Below are positions 1 to 12,143 of a DNA stretch of 64,000 nucleotides, in pieces; positions within the stretch are counted from its first letter, which is position 1; each line of letters opens with the position of its first letter. Source of the stretch: Xestospongia bergquistia. Taxonomy: Eukaryota; Porifera; Demospongiae; Haplosclerida; Petrosiidae. The stretch lies in assembly GCA_963965975.1 (NCBI GenBank), contig OZ014414.1:6547501-6611500 (forward strand), written 5' to 3'. The position numbers and the translations under genes were made by a program. The notes under the pieces were generated by a model that was not told the DNA's origin, made no database searches, and worked only from the letters and a program-made list of their open reading frames with translations.

Positions 1-1345
1 GTCCATTCATCTTGAAGGACACTACTGAGAGTAGCAAAACGACCACCTACTTTAGTTAAACTTGATATGAATTTAATTAAATATTCCTGTAATTCACTGA
101 GACTTCTCTTAAAACTCATTCCTGCTTCAAATTCTTTAATGATATTATTAAAGGTACCTAGGTACCTTTAGTATTCCAATAGTAAATTTACTAGGAGAAT
201 ATAATTCAGCAGCTACTTCTTCAAAGCAAGTTTTTGGCAGATTGATTAAAGGAACATAAAGTTTATTGAGAATTCTCATAATTAGTATCTTCATTTCACT
301 GATTTCAATATCTGAAATGTACAAATAATTATAAATAATATTAATAATGTGTATATTAAAGTATCTAGATGCTAACAGGAAGCTCATTCTTTGCATGTTA
401 AAATTATCTATACAATGAATTTCTTGCTAGACCTCTAGACACATGGTAATTAGCTACATTTTATATAACAGGATCTGAAGAGGATTGGTCTTGAAAGCTT
501 TGGTCTTGTTGTACTTGAACAGGAACTAAAATAACATTATGTAGTTTTATTACATATTAGGATACTGTATAGGATACTGTACTAGATTATTTAACAAAAA
601 GTATTTTAATATCATACCTGACATTACATGTTTCTTTACTAGTTTATGATAAATTTTTATTGTCCTATGAGGATATATGCCTTCCAATGAGATAGGATAG
701 ATCAAATGTTCAGCAGTCCCTGGTTCATTTTGAATACATACAATGGAGACATGGTTCAGATATAGTATGTTGTGTTGAGCCAAACTTATCAATATCAGTT
801 TGCCATAACTATAATTATTGTGATAATTACAATGTTTAATAAACTTAATATTTACATACCTTGCATGGTTCAACCATTGGTGTAATAATCCATCCTTGAG
901 ATGGTGTTTCCTTGAAAACAAGCTCAACAAATCCATTTGGGCTGATAAAGTTAAAATGGATAGGTTCATCTTGATCTGCATGTTGATATACTTTTTTTAA
1001 ACACTAGAATATAGATACAAGAGTAAAGAATGTAATAATCCACAAAGTGAGTGACATTATAAAGTTCATTGTTTATATATAATTACCTCTAAATGAGCAT
1101 TAAGATCTTTTACAACAGCAAACCTCACTATCCAATGTCCATCATTTGCCTCATAATAAGTCATCCCAGTGTACTTGAATGATAATAATTTTGCTCCTTA
1201 ATTTATAATATGATGTGTGATTACATTAGTATTATAAAAATACCTTCACTTTCAGGCTGGGTACTAGTATCAGTATGAGTTGATGAGAACTCATGTTGTC
1301 CAGAACTTGATGAAAATTGTGGACTGTCAGCATTTACAGTGATCT
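1..1345 (-). pseudogene. Gene A C-terminal exons
   Basis: Several short exons read on the minus strand: about 1235-1345 (Ser/Thr-rich linker), about 1089-1195 (contains YTGMTYYEANDGHW), about 850-990 (contains FNFISPNGFVELVF), about 620-770 (contains IQNEPGTAEHLIYPISLEG), about 185-330 and 1-130 (helical, contains GGRFATLSSVLQDEW). GT donors and AG acceptors can be placed at several borders. A diverged copy of 1-760 lies at 24940-25470, and its 3' neighbour (24750-24935) probably shows what follows beyond the left edge: a basic, Lys/Arg/Gln-rich tail. I do not recognise a named domain here; its position after ZU5 suggests a conserved tail of this protein family. Confidence 0.6.
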
Positions 1346-1379
1346 CTAAGAAACAAAATAGATATGATTAGATTTAATG

Positions 1380-2068
1380 TTAGTTATGTTTTATTTTACC
1401 TGACATAACTGTGGGAACAACTATTTGAAGGTGATCCACTGTCTTTGAATAGTTCTCCACAAGATTGAGTTTTTCAGTATCACTAGTTACCACATTAGTC
1501 TCCTCACAAATAGCAATTTCTTCTTCATTTTCATCAATATTTAATTCATTATACTCATTACCTTTACTCCTTCATTTTCTAACTCTCCATGTGGTTCCAT
1601 TGGTATTATACCTATAGCATGAAAATGATCACATTTGATAGATCCATAACGATTCCTTGGATAGAACTCCCCTCCATCAACTAGTGTGAACTCATAAGGT
1701 AATGTAGAAGTAAGAGGAGCTCTAATAAAGTAAAGACGGTTAGCCTGAGCCTGTGTTTGTATGTTGACACAATGTTGTATCTCTAATGTTAGAGGTTTGA
1801 GAAGTGGTTTGGTGACAGAGACAATATAAAGAGCACTCGCTAACATAGTTTCTTTAGGGAACTTAAAATGACCTCCAACAAGTACATTTATAGCTACTTC
1901 ACATCTATCAGTTGAATAAATGGTGTTTTGAGATGAATGAAGTCTCAAACCATATTCTTCCCAATAAAAAGACTGAGCTTCATTACCTTGAATGTAGAAG
2001 AGCTTTTTCTTTGCTACAAGAACACCATATAGATGATCTGAAAGCAGAAGATTATTAATTAGTATCAT
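1380..2068 (-). pseudogene. Gene A ZU5-like domain and acidic linker
   Basis: The frame ending at 1541 encodes a beta-rich segment with the ZU5 signature: a YGLRL start motif, VGGHFKFPKETMLASALY in the middle and KPLTLEIQHCVNI, followed by the YEFTLVDGGEF stretch typical of the second half. ZU5 is found in ankyrins, UNC5 and PIDD and mediates intramolecular packing or spectrin binding. After the domain the frame closes at 1541, but the next frame continues as an acidic linker (ENEEEIAICEE) to a GT donor near 1398, so a 1-nt shift is likely near 1560. The domain sits directly downstream of the COR segment, as expected for the family. Confidence 0.65.
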
Positions 2069-2425
2069 TTTTTTTATTCATTCAAGTATAGTACTAGTCC
2101 TAGATTAACTTTGGTCAAAAGTCAATTCTAATATAGCACTAGTTCTAGCTCTTAGTCAAATGTTAATTATCATAGTATGTTCAAGTACTGTGATGTTATC
2201 AGAGTGCTTGTGATGTCATACAACAAATAGGCTATAGCCTTATATATACAGTATGATAAAATGTTTAGTCGCAAAATATTATATGTACACTTTATAGCCA
2301 TTGTGGTTGGGCCATCATAAGCTTAACTAATCCAATATTACTACAGTATAACTAGTCCCTTCACTCTCTTGAGATTGAGTACATAGTACTTTACTTGATA
2401 CACTAGCAGTAGTGAGCTCTGATAT

Positions 2426-3325
2426 CTAGTAAGTGTTACATAATATGTAATGAATGCAAGGGAAGAGACAATATATCTTTGTTGACCACAGCAGGTGTCT
2501 TCTCTCTTGTGAAAACATAACATCATCAGTTAAGACATATCTTGTTTGCATTCCTTTTTTGTCAACCACAGTAGGATGAGGAGGAAGTGAGTGACACTCA
2601 CAACAACTACAAGGAAAGCCAAAGAAGTGATGAGATCTGTAAGTGTAGTGTAATGATCGTGTGACTGTCTTTAGACCTCTATGTAGTGTGGAGATAATTT
2701 GTTTACAGAGGTCATCTAAGGATAGCTTTGGGGTCATTTGGTCAACCCATACTTCAAGATAAGTAGCTCGACTTATAAGAGTGATAAGATCATGATATTC
2801 ACCAATGATAAAAGTAATCTTGTTGTGATGATGGACAACTTTATCACGTAATTTCCACTCTAGCTCTAATTTAGATGTTTGACTGAGGAGATAAACTACT
2901 AGACAACAGAACACACCCACAGGAATGTACCCACACTCAAAATAGATTGTCAAAGGAGCAGGACAAATTAACTGATTTCTTTGTTTTTTTCAACTGGAGC
3001 AGGTTTTAAAGCACAAGGCATAAAGTAATACTCCTTGGTATTATGACCAACTTTGATCTCCAAAGGACCAGCTACGATATGTAGATGCTTTAACAGTGAT
3101 ACTAGTCTGGTGGGTGTAAGTGGATCTCCTTTCCTGGACGATAAATGTTTTAAATGTGACTCACAAAATCGGCCAATATCACGAAACTCTTTTTCAGATG
3201 AAGCACTTCTAACTGGTTAAATGTAAAACATGATGTGATGAGTTGTGTAATTCTGTCAAATACAAGTTGGAGGTCAGTGATGACAATATTTCCTAGTCAC
3301 TCTACCTCTGGATAATGCATAATAA
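2426..3325 (-). pseudogene. Gene A COR-domain segment, 3' of the Gypsy insertion
   Basis: Minus-strand coding continues from the 8329 side of the retrotransposon. Readable blocks in order are VIMHYPEVE, then an in-frame TGA, NIVITDLQLVFDRITQLI, then a frame change near 3220, then FRDIGRFCESHLKHLSS and LVSLLKHLHIVAG, another frame change near 2985, then IPVGVFCCLVVYLLSQ and YLEVWVDQM. These match the COR region (C-terminal of Roc) of ROCO-type proteins, which dimerises the GTPase. One nonsense codon and two frameshifts show it is no longer functional. The 5-bp CACCC at 3326-3330 is one half of the Gypsy target duplication. Confidence 0.65.
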
Positions 3326-3330
3326 CACCC
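3326..3330. repeat. Left target-site duplication of the Gypsy element (CACCC)
   Basis: CACCC immediately precedes the left LTR and is repeated at 8324-8328 after the right LTR. A 5-bp duplication is usual for Ty3/Gypsy integration. Confidence 0.85.
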
Positions 3331-3530
3331 TGAGGTAACCTGAGGACCACGCTAACGTTTGACCGAGATTAGAGAAGATTGACAACAACTTATATTTTTT
3401 AAGAACAGCAATGACTAACGTGACATACACACAGACTACGCATGCTCACAAAAACAAAACAAACATTACATCATCATTACACAATCATTACTTAATTAGT
3501 AACAAGTAATTAAACACACAAATTATTACA
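3331..3530 (-). repeat. Left (3') LTR of the Gypsy element
   Basis: 200 bp starting TGAGGTAACCTGAGG and ending AATTATTACA. It matches 7550-7649 plus 8224-8323 with one visible difference (gaccGagatt versus gaccAagatt). Confidence 0.92.
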
Positions 3531-3550
3531 CTTCCCCCCAACCAGGGTGG
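3531..3550 (-). promoter_or_regulatory. Polypurine tract of the Gypsy element
   Basis: Next to the 3' LTR the minus strand reads a G-rich purine run (GGTTGGGGGGAAG). This is the expected plus-strand primer site of an LTR retrotransposon. Confidence 0.75.
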
Positions 3551-3620
3551 AATTGTCCAATAACTACACAAATCATAAGAGTAAATATTAACTCACAAAA
3601 CAATATACAAGTTACAGTAG

Positions 3621-6600
3621 TTACTGGAAACTTGGGTCCCATCTATTGGGTGCTGTACAGTGACGAGTAGAACGACGAACTGTCGTACCACCGGATGTTG
3701 CTGGATCATTTGATGTAGGTGGGCCAGTGAGTGTAGAGGTACCACCTAAGTCCACAGACTGTGAATCAACTGGTATTGGTATAGGAACACTAGATGTCCA
3801 ATCTTCAGTATTACTATCAACAGACGTTACTGGTGAATAGTCTTGTTCTGGTACTTGACACTTTCGTAGATGATCAAAATGACGTCTATGAAATTCTCCA
3901 TTCAACAACTTGACTCGAGCTGACACCGGACCCAACAATTCTACTATCTTTCCAGGCAGCCAATGCTTACTGCCAGGATGGAAGTCCTTAATAAAAACTG
4001 AGTCACCTATAGCAAACTCACGAGTAGCACTATGAACATCATGACTTTTCTTCTGATTGTCCTGACGTCGTTCAACCACTTGCTCAACACTTGGAACCAG
4101 GATATCTAATCTGGACCGTGGGCGACGTTTAAGTAACAACTCAGCTGGAGACTGTGACGTGGTAGCATGAGGAGTGAGGCGGTAAGTAAATAAGAACCGT
4201 GACAACTTGGACTCTATGGATCCACTGGTAAACTTCCTCATAGACTGCTTAAAACTCTGGACTGCCCTCTCTGCCAACCCATTAGAGGCTGGATGGAAAG
4301 GGAGCTAGTAGAATGAGCAATACCATTTGCTTCTAAGAATTCCTTAAACTCCTCACTAGTGAACACGCTACCATTATCCGTTACCACTCTCTCTGGAAGA
4401 CCATGTGTGGCAAATATTGACTGAAGACATACTATGGTGGCTTTTGATGTTGCTGCAGGTACTGTCTTGACTTCTAGCCACTTTGAGTGGGCGTCCACAA
4501 CAACTAAAAACATCTTCCCCATGAATGGTCCCACATAGTCCAATTGTAACCTGCACCAAGGACGTTGTGGCCACTCCCATGGGTGTAGTGGGACAATAGC
4601 AGGTGCATTGAGCAAACTTTGACAAGGTATGCAAGTCCTGACCATTGTTTCAATATCTTTATTAAGTGAAGGCCACCAGACATAACTACGAGAGAGAGAC
4701 TTCATTCTTGATATACCAATATGCGTATCATGAAGCTCTTTTAACACTGAATCTCGAATTTGTGGAGGTATAACAACCCTTGAGCCCCACAATAAACAAT
4801 TATCACTCACAGTCAGTTCTAGACGTCTACACCAATATGGCTGTAAACCTTGATTGTCCACTTTGGTAGGCCAACCTTGGAGAGTAAACCTAACCACTGC
4901 TGATAAGACCGGATCACGAACAAAAATACTTCCTCTTCTTGTGCTTTAACTGTGGAGGGTGTTGGGACATCTAGTGGTAACCTACTCAGTGCATCTGCCT
5001 GAGGTATTTGACTACCCGGTTTGTATGACACGGTGTAACTATATGAACTCAAAATCAGTGCCCAGCGTTGAATATGAGCAGATGCTAGTGTTGGCACTGC
5101 TTTATTCTCTCCAAAGAGATACCTTAGCGGTTGATGGTCAGAGCGAATGGTGAAATGTCTCCCAAACAGATACGAGTGAAAACGTCGAACACCAAATATG
5201 ATGGCTAACCCTTCCTTCTCTATATGAGCATAGTTACGCTCTGCCTGTGACAATGTCCTAGAGACAAAAGAAATTGGGCGTTCTGTGCCATCATTCATGA
5301 GATGAGATAGGACCGCCCCCACTCCATATGGTGAGGCATCACAGGTCACAATAATCTTCTTGTTTGGGTCAAAATGAACTAACAACAGATCTGAAGACAA
5401 TCCAGACTTGACAGCTTGAAATGCATTCTCTTGAGCTTTAGTCCAACACCACCGACTGTTCTTCCTGAGCAACAAATAGAGTGGTGACAACCTAGAAGAC
5501 AAATGAGGTAAAAATTTGCAATAATAATTTACCAAACCGAGAAATGCCTTGAGCTGAGTCTTGTTAGTTGGAGCTGGAGCTTTCTGGATTGCTTCTACCT
5601 TTCCAGCTGTTGGGTGTAATCCTTCTTGGTCAATACGATGGCCAAGGTACTCTACGTGAGACACCATAAACTGACATTTACTTCTCTTTAGCCGCAAACC
5701 AACATCCTCTAATTTCTGCAACACTAATTTCAAGTGCTCCAAGTGCTCCTTTTCTGATGCTCCTGTGACTAGAATGTCGTCCAAGTATACACATACACCT
5801 GGAAGGCCTTGTAACACTGTTTCCATAGTCCTTTGGAAAATTGCTGGTACAGAAGCTATCCCGAAGGGTAGCCGTGTATATTGGAACAACCCCCTGTGTG
5901 TGTTTATTGTTACCAGTTCTTGACTCTTCTCATCTAACAACAGCTGTTGGTACGCATTCTGCAAATCCAACTTTGTAAAAGTTTTACCACCTGAAAGTGA
6001 TGCAAATATTTCCTCTATACGAGGTAGAGGGTAAGTTTCTGTGTTACTAACTTGATTAATAGTCAGCTTGTAATCTCCACACACTCTAATTGAATGATCT
6101 CTCTTAACCACAGGTACTATTGGTGCTGCCCAGTCTGATGTAGCAACTGGCTTGATTACTCCAAGACTCTGTAGTCTTTCCAACTCTTTCTCAACTCCTT
6201 CTCTAAGTGCAAATGGCACCGGACGAGGTTTGTGGAATTTGGGGACACTATCTGGATGAACATGTAACTTGACAGTGACATCTTTAAGTAAACCTAGTTC
6301 TTCATGGAATAGTGCAGCATGCTTGTCCAGTAACTTGTCTAAAGCAGGGAAGGGGCTTGATAATAGATTTATTTGAGCCCAATTCAATTTGATCGACTGG
6401 AGCCAGTCTCTGCCTAATAAACTAGGTCCATCCCCCTTTACAACATGTAGTTGCACCACTTGGTTTTGACCCTCGTAACTAGCTTGAACATTTAGTACAC
6501 CAACAACTTCTACCATACTTCCTGTATATGTCTTTAAACGAACTTTTGATGGCTTGAGTGTTGGTCGGCTATTTGAATTCCACAACTTGAAGTATGCTGA

Positions 6601-7521
6601 CTCACTTATAAGTGATACAGACGCACCCGTGTCGAGTTCCATGTCCAAGTTTTGACCATTAATCACAACTGACACCCGAATTGGCTTCACAGATGTCGTT
6701 TTCACTGGGTACATAGTGAGAACCTCAGTTTCTGGCTCACCATCATCAACAGTGAGTGTTTTGGTCTCTAGATCATGTTGCTGTCCTTTTTGTGAACGCT
6801 GTTGTTGTGTCTTTCTATGACCATTCTTCTTTTTATGACACACCTTCTGCAAGTGTCCTGTTTTACCACAATAATGGCATTGGTAGTCCTTAAATCGACA
6901 ACCTGTAGGAGGGTGTTGACCTCCACAACGATAACAATTAGTTCCTTGCATTTTATCTTGTACTTGGTGAATGGAAACATCTCTAACTGAGGGCTGAGCT
7001 TGTGACGGTTGTATGTCTAAAAGATCCTTGCTGGCTGTTTCTAAGGCTTGTGCTAAATCAAATGATGACGTCAAAGTTAATTTCGGTTCTGCCAGAAGTC
7101 TTTTTTGTATCTTTGGCTCGTTAACACCACAAACTAATCGGTCACGGAGCATATCATCCAAAGCATCGTTAAACTCACAATGCTTGGCTATGTTGCGTAA
7201 GTCAGCAACAAAATTCGCTATCGATTCACCTTGATTCCGTACTCGTGTATGAAACTTGTAGTGCTGAACGATAATGGACGGGGTGGGGGAGTAATGTTTC
7301 TTGATAAGTGCCACGAGGTCATCATACGATTTATCACCCGGCTTGTCTGGTGCTACCAGGTTACAAGCTAACGAATATACCTCTGCTGTCAACAGGGTAG
7401 ATCGACGCTTGGCTTCCGTTGTTATGTCATTTGCGATAAAGTAATGTTCTAACCTCTCAACATTAGTAGACCAATTGTCGGTTGCTGGATCAAAACACTC
7501 GACTCTTCCGTGAACAGGCAT
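3621..7521 (-). pseudogene. gag-pol of the Gypsy element, two frameshifts
   Basis: Start chosen at the ATG at 7519-7521, not the earlier GTG inside the LTR. Frame 1 (7521-4819): capsid-like region, two zinc knuckles (CYRCGG... and CHYCGKTGHLQKVC), protease DTGAS, reverse transcriptase with the YLDD catalytic motif, RNase H with TCDAS and SDHQPL. A 1-nt slip in a T-run near 4922 moves the frame into integrase (4897-4290): an HHCC finger with CIPCQ, first Asp in QLDYVGPF, second in VTDNGSVF. A second slip near 4305-4312 separates the catalytic Glu (NGLAERAV) into the frame 4300-3621, which ends with a basic integrase C-terminus. There is no envelope gene. Confidence 0.9.
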
Positions 7522-7527
7522 TGAATA

Positions 7528-7549
7528 GGTTTTTACCCTCGTCGCCAAA
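7528..7549 (-). promoter_or_regulatory. Primer-binding site of the Gypsy element
   Basis: Two bases inside the 5' LTR boundary the minus strand reads TGGCGACGAGGGT, starting with the TGG that pairs with a tRNA CCA end. The tRNA species was not identified. Confidence 0.6.
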
Positions 7550-8323
7550 TGAGGTAACCTGAGGACCACGCTAACGTTTGACCAAGATTAGAGAAGATTG
7601 ACAACAACTTATATTTTTTAAGAACAGCAATGACTAACGTGACATACACCAGGGCCTCCAACCTCAAAATTTGATTTTCCCCTAGGGGAACTAAAATTTT
7701 TCCCTTTATTTCCCTAAATACAAAATTAGTAACCCCCTAAACCCCCCCTTAAGTTTTACAATATTTCCTTGAATTTTCCCTAGAAAAACCAATAGTTATC
7801 TTATACTTAAACCAATACTTAGTCATTGTCAGAGTCAGAACTTTCATCACTATCATACATTTCTAAGTCGACACATTTGCACATGGAACTGTCAGGTTTA
7901 AATTCCACACAAGTGCAAGGCAAGCTTCGTTTAGTCAAAATAATAGCATCTAAAGTTTTTGTTTTCATACTATTTCTTGTCTTGTTTTGTTGTATGCCTG
8001 CTAATCAGTGAATGTTACATGTATGTAATCATGCATGTTTATCAAAAATAGATTTTAAACAGGCTATGAATTTATTATTAGTTATAAATATTATTAAAAG
8101 GTTTGAAATTATAAAATCCCTAAATTCCTTAATTTTTAAAAATTCCTCCCCTGGACCCTAAGTTAATCAATTATTCCCCAGTTTTAGGGAAATTTCCCTA
8201 ACATTGGAGGCCCTGACATACACACAGACTACGCATGCTCACAAAAACAAAACAAACATTACATCATCATTACACAATCATTACTTAATTAGTAACAAGT
8301 AATTAAACACACAAATTATTACA
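7550..8323 (-). repeat. Right (5') LTR of the Gypsy element, split by a hAT-type insertion
   Basis: LTR sequence runs 7550-7649 and resumes at 8224-8323. Between them lie the 566-bp inserted element and its second 8-bp target copy. Removing these leaves 200 bp, the same length as the left LTR. Confidence 0.92.
7650..8215. mobile_element. Nonautonomous hAT-type element nested in the LTR
   Basis: 566 bp with perfect 12-bp terminal inverted repeats (CAGGGCCTCCAA / TTGGAGGCCCTG) and an 8-bp target duplication ACATACAC at 7642-7649 and 8216-8223. An 8-bp duplication with CAGGG ends is characteristic of hAT transposons. No transposase is encoded; the interior is AT-rich with phased poly-T and poly-A. 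It inserted after the Gypsy element, because it splits the LTR. Confidence 0.85.
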
Positions 8324-8328
8324 CACCC
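8324..8328. repeat. Right target-site duplication of the Gypsy element (CACCC)
   Basis: Matches 3326-3330. Gene A coding sequence resumes at 8329. Confidence 0.85.
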
Positions 8329-8562
8329 ACTCTGTGATGTAAAAACCAGAGAACTGACTTGAAGACTTCTCTACCTTTGATTCCACAATCCTGAGCCATT
8401 TCATAACATTTATCTAGTAGATGAATAGGCCTTTTAATCCTTCGTAATTTTAGACTAAAGGCACACCAAGAAGCAGGAACAGGTAACTCATGAAACCTCT
8501 TAGAAATTACTCTTTGGAGTAAAGAACATAATTATCTCTTTTATTTCTTTGTGATCATTTTG
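8329..8562 (-). pseudogene. Gene A COR-domain segment, 5' of the Gypsy insertion
   Basis: Minus-strand frame reads HELPVPASWCAFSLKLRR, LDKCYEMAQDCGIKG and KSVLWFLHHRVG, ending exactly at the Gypsy target site; the next residues (VIMHYPEVE) are on the other side of the element at 3300-3325. An in-frame TGA and a frame change (about 8520-8566) separate it from the GTPase frame, so the gene was damaged by more than the insertion. Confidence 0.65.
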
Positions 8563-9624
8563 TCAAGAGGAAAATTTTAGAAGATCTTCTCTAAATAGTT
8601 CATCACTGGCCTGTATCTTCAGTGTAAGATGATTGTTCACTGAATTCACTTTATCTTGAGCTTCAGTTTCATTTGGAAAACAGTCTCTATGAGTAGCTAT
8701 GAAGAATGCAGCAGGTTCTGACTCATCCTTCAGTGGTACTTCATCAAAACTCCATCCAATAGTACTTTCTCCTAAACAAGCTATACTAGCTAGAGAACGA
8801 AAGATGGCCTCTTCATGAGTGAGGGACTTTTGGTAAGGTTTTGAATCACCACTAGATGATTGATATGTAATTTTATAACGACTTGTCAAGTCTATTGTTA
8901 GATCAAAAACAAGTAGATTGATAGCTGGACCAGTGATAAGAGCTGGTAACATTTCATAGAACTCAGGCTGTCCTCCAGTATCAATGATGTGTAACATGGC
9001 ATGACTGTCTTTGGTAGTTTGTTGAGATATCTGTTCATAAATCTTTCTTTTGGTGACTGGAATTTTTTCTACAAATTTTGAGAGAGAATGGATGCCTAAC
9101 TTGATATGTTCTTTTCCAGTGTTTTCATTGTTTTCATTAAGTTCCTCATTCTTTTCTACTATTCCTTTTTCTTCCATTTCTTCTACTAAATTTCTCGCTT
9201 CTTCTATTTTCTCTTGTCGTTTTGTTGTGTTCACTTCAATATCACTATAACTACCATTATTATCCTCTTCTAATTCACATGTATAATCACATTTGATGTC
9301 ATTTTCATTGCTTGCTCTAACTGATGTCACAGTACTCAAAGATGCACTGTTGTTGAACTGAGTGATTTCACTGTTATTAGTAGTCGGACAATCACTTCTT
9401 GACTTGCTAGTTAGAATATTCTCATATATTAAAACAGCTTCTTCATTTACATCTTGTGTCCTCCATTCTGTAGTAACTACTGTATTGTGTTGTTGTAGTT
9501 TACTAAATAAGTTAACTTGTATGGCTGCATCAACCACACCAGTACTAAAAGAAGGTTCTGTAAGGGGCTCATTGAGTAATGTCTTCTTCAAAGTACTCTT
9601 ACCAGCACTTGGTGTTCCTTTTCA
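8563..9624 (-). pseudogene. Gene A Roc-like GTPase domain
   Basis: The P-loop GTPSAGKST lies at 9595-9618, directly after an in-frame TGA (9622-9624). Downstream in the same frame come a Ser/Asn/Glu-rich insert, a Lys/Glu-rich coiled stretch (EEMEEKGIVEKNEE), then the G3-like motif IDTGGQPEFYEMLP, and LLVFDLTIDL. IATHRDCF near the end fits the position of the guanine-specificity motif (usually N/TKxD, here degenerate). This is a Ras-of-complex GTPase of the ROCO/ankyrin type. The P-loop end of this domain lies within the triplicated 2519-bp unit; the rest is unique to copy 1. Confidence 0.75.
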
Positions 9625-11066
9625 GATACATTTCACAGCACATAACATTGCTTTGCCATTAGTGTGAAGTGCTTGATGACATTTGATAAATGAATGGATT
9701 TCATTTTTCTTTCTTGCACCTGAATGTAATGTAGTATTAAATCCTACAATACTGCAGCCTTTATTAACAAGATGTCTCACAATATACACGTGTTCAGATT
9801 GATATGTGACATGGAGCGGTCTTTGATGGTCAGCATTCACAGCATCTATATTGCACTGAGGGTGATTTGTTAGAGTTTTGACAATTTCAAAATGACCCTC
9901 TCGACATGCATAATGCAATGCAGTATTACTGTAGTAATCTTTAGCAGTAACAACACAGCTTTTCTCTACCACTACATGTCGTACAATGTCAACATTTCCA
10001 TGAATACATGATTTATGGAGAGGTCTCAAATGCCATCCATTCTCAGCTTCCAAATTAAATTGCAGACAATCAGTTAAAAGTTTGACAATTTCTAAGAGAC
10101 CTTTATCATTACTACATGCAATGAAGTGTTGTAATTAGTATGACAGTTTTTAGAGTTGACATCAAATACTTCTATACTAACCAAATACTTGGTAACATCT
10201 ACACAACCCAATTCTACAGCCTTATGTAATGGATACATTGCTGCAATGATATCTTTTAGAACAGTGTCTTTAGTAATAAAAGTTGGTTGATCTTCCTTGA
10301 GTCTCCTTGTTAAATATTTATTGATGCCAAAACTTCTAACTAATGCTTCAATCATTGATCCTGATACTTTATATTCTAATGCTGACTTGATGTAGTGATG
10401 TATGCAATCGACACTAACTTTCTGACTCAAGAACGTAACTACTACTTTATGTCCCTGACAAAGTGCATAATGAAGTGGTTGCTGTCCTGTATTGTCTAAT
10501 ACGTCAATATTACATTGTGGTTTAGAAGCAAGATATTCCACTACTGCTAAATGACCATTATTGCATGCGTTATGTATTGGAGTGTATCCTCTGTCATCTG
10601 ATACATGGATATCACGACCTCTTTCATCAAGAGCTATGACAATAACCAAGTTCAGCAGCATGATGTAATGGATATATTCTACTACTATTACTTCTAGTCT
10701 CACAGTTACATTGAGGTAGACAGAGGAGATATTGAACTATTGGTTGACGACCATACTCAATAGCTCTACGTAATGGAGTGTATGCTGCATTATCTAAAGC
10801 ATTTACTTCACACCCTACCTCATCAACAAGGTACTGTATTATACCTAAATCAGCTGATATAGTAACTTGATGAAGGGGTGGATAACTACAGTCTTTCTAT
10901 TAGATTTAATTTTTTTTTTCGCTAATACACGTGGTTTTCTTGACGTACTCTAGTCATAAAATCTTTAAATGATATCACTCTCAATAATATTGTCATTATA
11001 TCGCAATTTGGTGCCTTTTTAATACACTGATATATATCCTCAGCATTTAATATATAGTCAGGATTA
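9625..11066 (-). pseudogene. Gene A ankyrin block, copy 1
   Basis: Minus-strand ankyrin repeats in at least two frames: block 10703-10092 (for example GYTPIHNACNNGHLAVVEYL and GQQPLHYALCQGHKVVVTFL) and block 10053-9625 (NTALHYACREGHFEIVKTL, RPLHVTYQSEHVYIVRHL). Upstream at about 10860-10720 a further repeat reads TPLRRAIEYGRQPIVQYL. Ankyrin repeats are 33-residue protein-binding modules. Frameshifts near 10070-10130 and 10700 and a stop near 10915 break the frame. This copy connects to the rest of the GTPase domain. Confidence 0.7.
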
Positions 11067-11809
11067 AAGTCTATTCGCGTTCACCTGCCAGTGGAAGTAG
11101 TTACGCAATAAAAATTATAAGTAATAAACCACAAATGAAAATATTTTTGGTTTTAAAAAAATGTACAAATTAACCGCGAACCTCGTGAACGCACGTGGAA
11201 CTTCATGTTCGATGATCATTACGAGCAGAAACCAACCAAAGTTAGGTAAAAAAACAGCCAAAGGCAGAAGAATATCTTCACAATCTAAATACATTGTTGA
11301 GAATGTGAGAGCATTTTTTGAGAAGGAGAGGTTGAAGTGAACTTTAATAATAAGAGACTGTCAGTTGTCAAAAGGACAGCAGTGGTCTGTTATTAAAAAC
11401 CATCAATCGAATTCACCAGGAGTACGTAAGTCATGGTGGTCAGTTTCTGACACCAGTTAAAAGATATGGTGTTTCACGAATAAGAATCAACCCCGATTCG
11501 TTTGACAGAGAAATAATTTGTAGAACCATTCATAACGTTTACTGTAGAAAGGAATAGGAATATCCTACTCTCTGTAGTGTTTTGGATAAAATTAAGAAAG
11601 AGTTTGGTTTCCCAGGCGGCAGATTTTGTTTATGGAGAGTTCTAAAAGAGATGGGATATTCATATAAAAAGAAGGACAATAAACAATTTTTATACGAACA
11701 ACGAAATATACTGGAACAAAGAGACACATACCTACGACAAATAAGACAACTAAGACAACAGAATGTAAACTTTGTTTACACAGACGAAACATGGGTCAAT
11801 GCACATCAC
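11067..11809 (+). mobile_element. Truncated mariner-IS630 element, copy 1 of the triplication
   Basis: First 743 bp of the element seen complete at 16105-18180: left inverted repeat (AAGTCTATTCGCGTTCACC), degenerate helix-turn-helix region and transposase up to YTDETWVNAHH, where the duplication junction cuts it. It contains the first catalytic Asp only. Confidence 0.85.
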
Positions 11810-12143
11810 ATTTGATGTCATTTTCATTGCTTGCTCTAACTGATGTCACAGTACTCAAAGATGCACTGTTGTTGAACTGAGTGATTTCACTGTTATTAGT
11901 AGTCGGACAATCACTTCTTGACTTGCTAGTTAGAATATTCTCATATATTAAAACAGCTTCTTCATTTACATCTTGTGTCCTCCATTCTGTAGTAACTACT
12001 GTATTGTGTTGTTGTAGTTTACTAAATAAGTTAACTTGTATGGCTGCATCAACCACACCAGTACTAAAAGAAGGTTCTGTAAGGGGCTCATTGAGTAATG
12101 TCTTCTTCAAAGTACTCTTACCAGCACTTGGTGTTCCTTTTCA
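11810..12143 (-). pseudogene. GTPase-domain stub with P-loop, copy 2
   Basis: Duplicate of the N-terminal part of the Roc-like domain (P-loop at 12114-12137) cut at 11810 by the duplication junction and followed by transposon sequence. It cannot encode a complete GTPase. Confidence 0.8.

Larger units (their letters stand above)
3331..8323 (-). mobile_element. Ty3/Gypsy LTR retrotransposon, minus orientation
   Basis: Element bounded by two 200-bp LTRs (TG...CA), 5-bp target duplications, a purine-rich tract beside the 3' LTR and a TGG-starting primer-binding site beside the 5' LTR. Gag, protease, reverse transcriptase, RNase H and integrase follow in Ty3/Gypsy order. The two LTRs show a single visible mismatch in 200 bp once a nested hAT-type element is discounted, so the insertion is recent. 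Two frameshifts in pol suggest this copy is not autonomous. It sits inside the COR exon of gene A in the same orientation. Confidence 0.93.

Noticed and set aside
4959..7234. Plus-strand frames opposite pol
   Set aside because: Shadow frames of the retrotransposon reading frame on the other strand.
7826..8011. 61-codon frame in the hAT-type element as a transposase
   Set aside because: No hAT motif, and too short; the element is nonautonomous.
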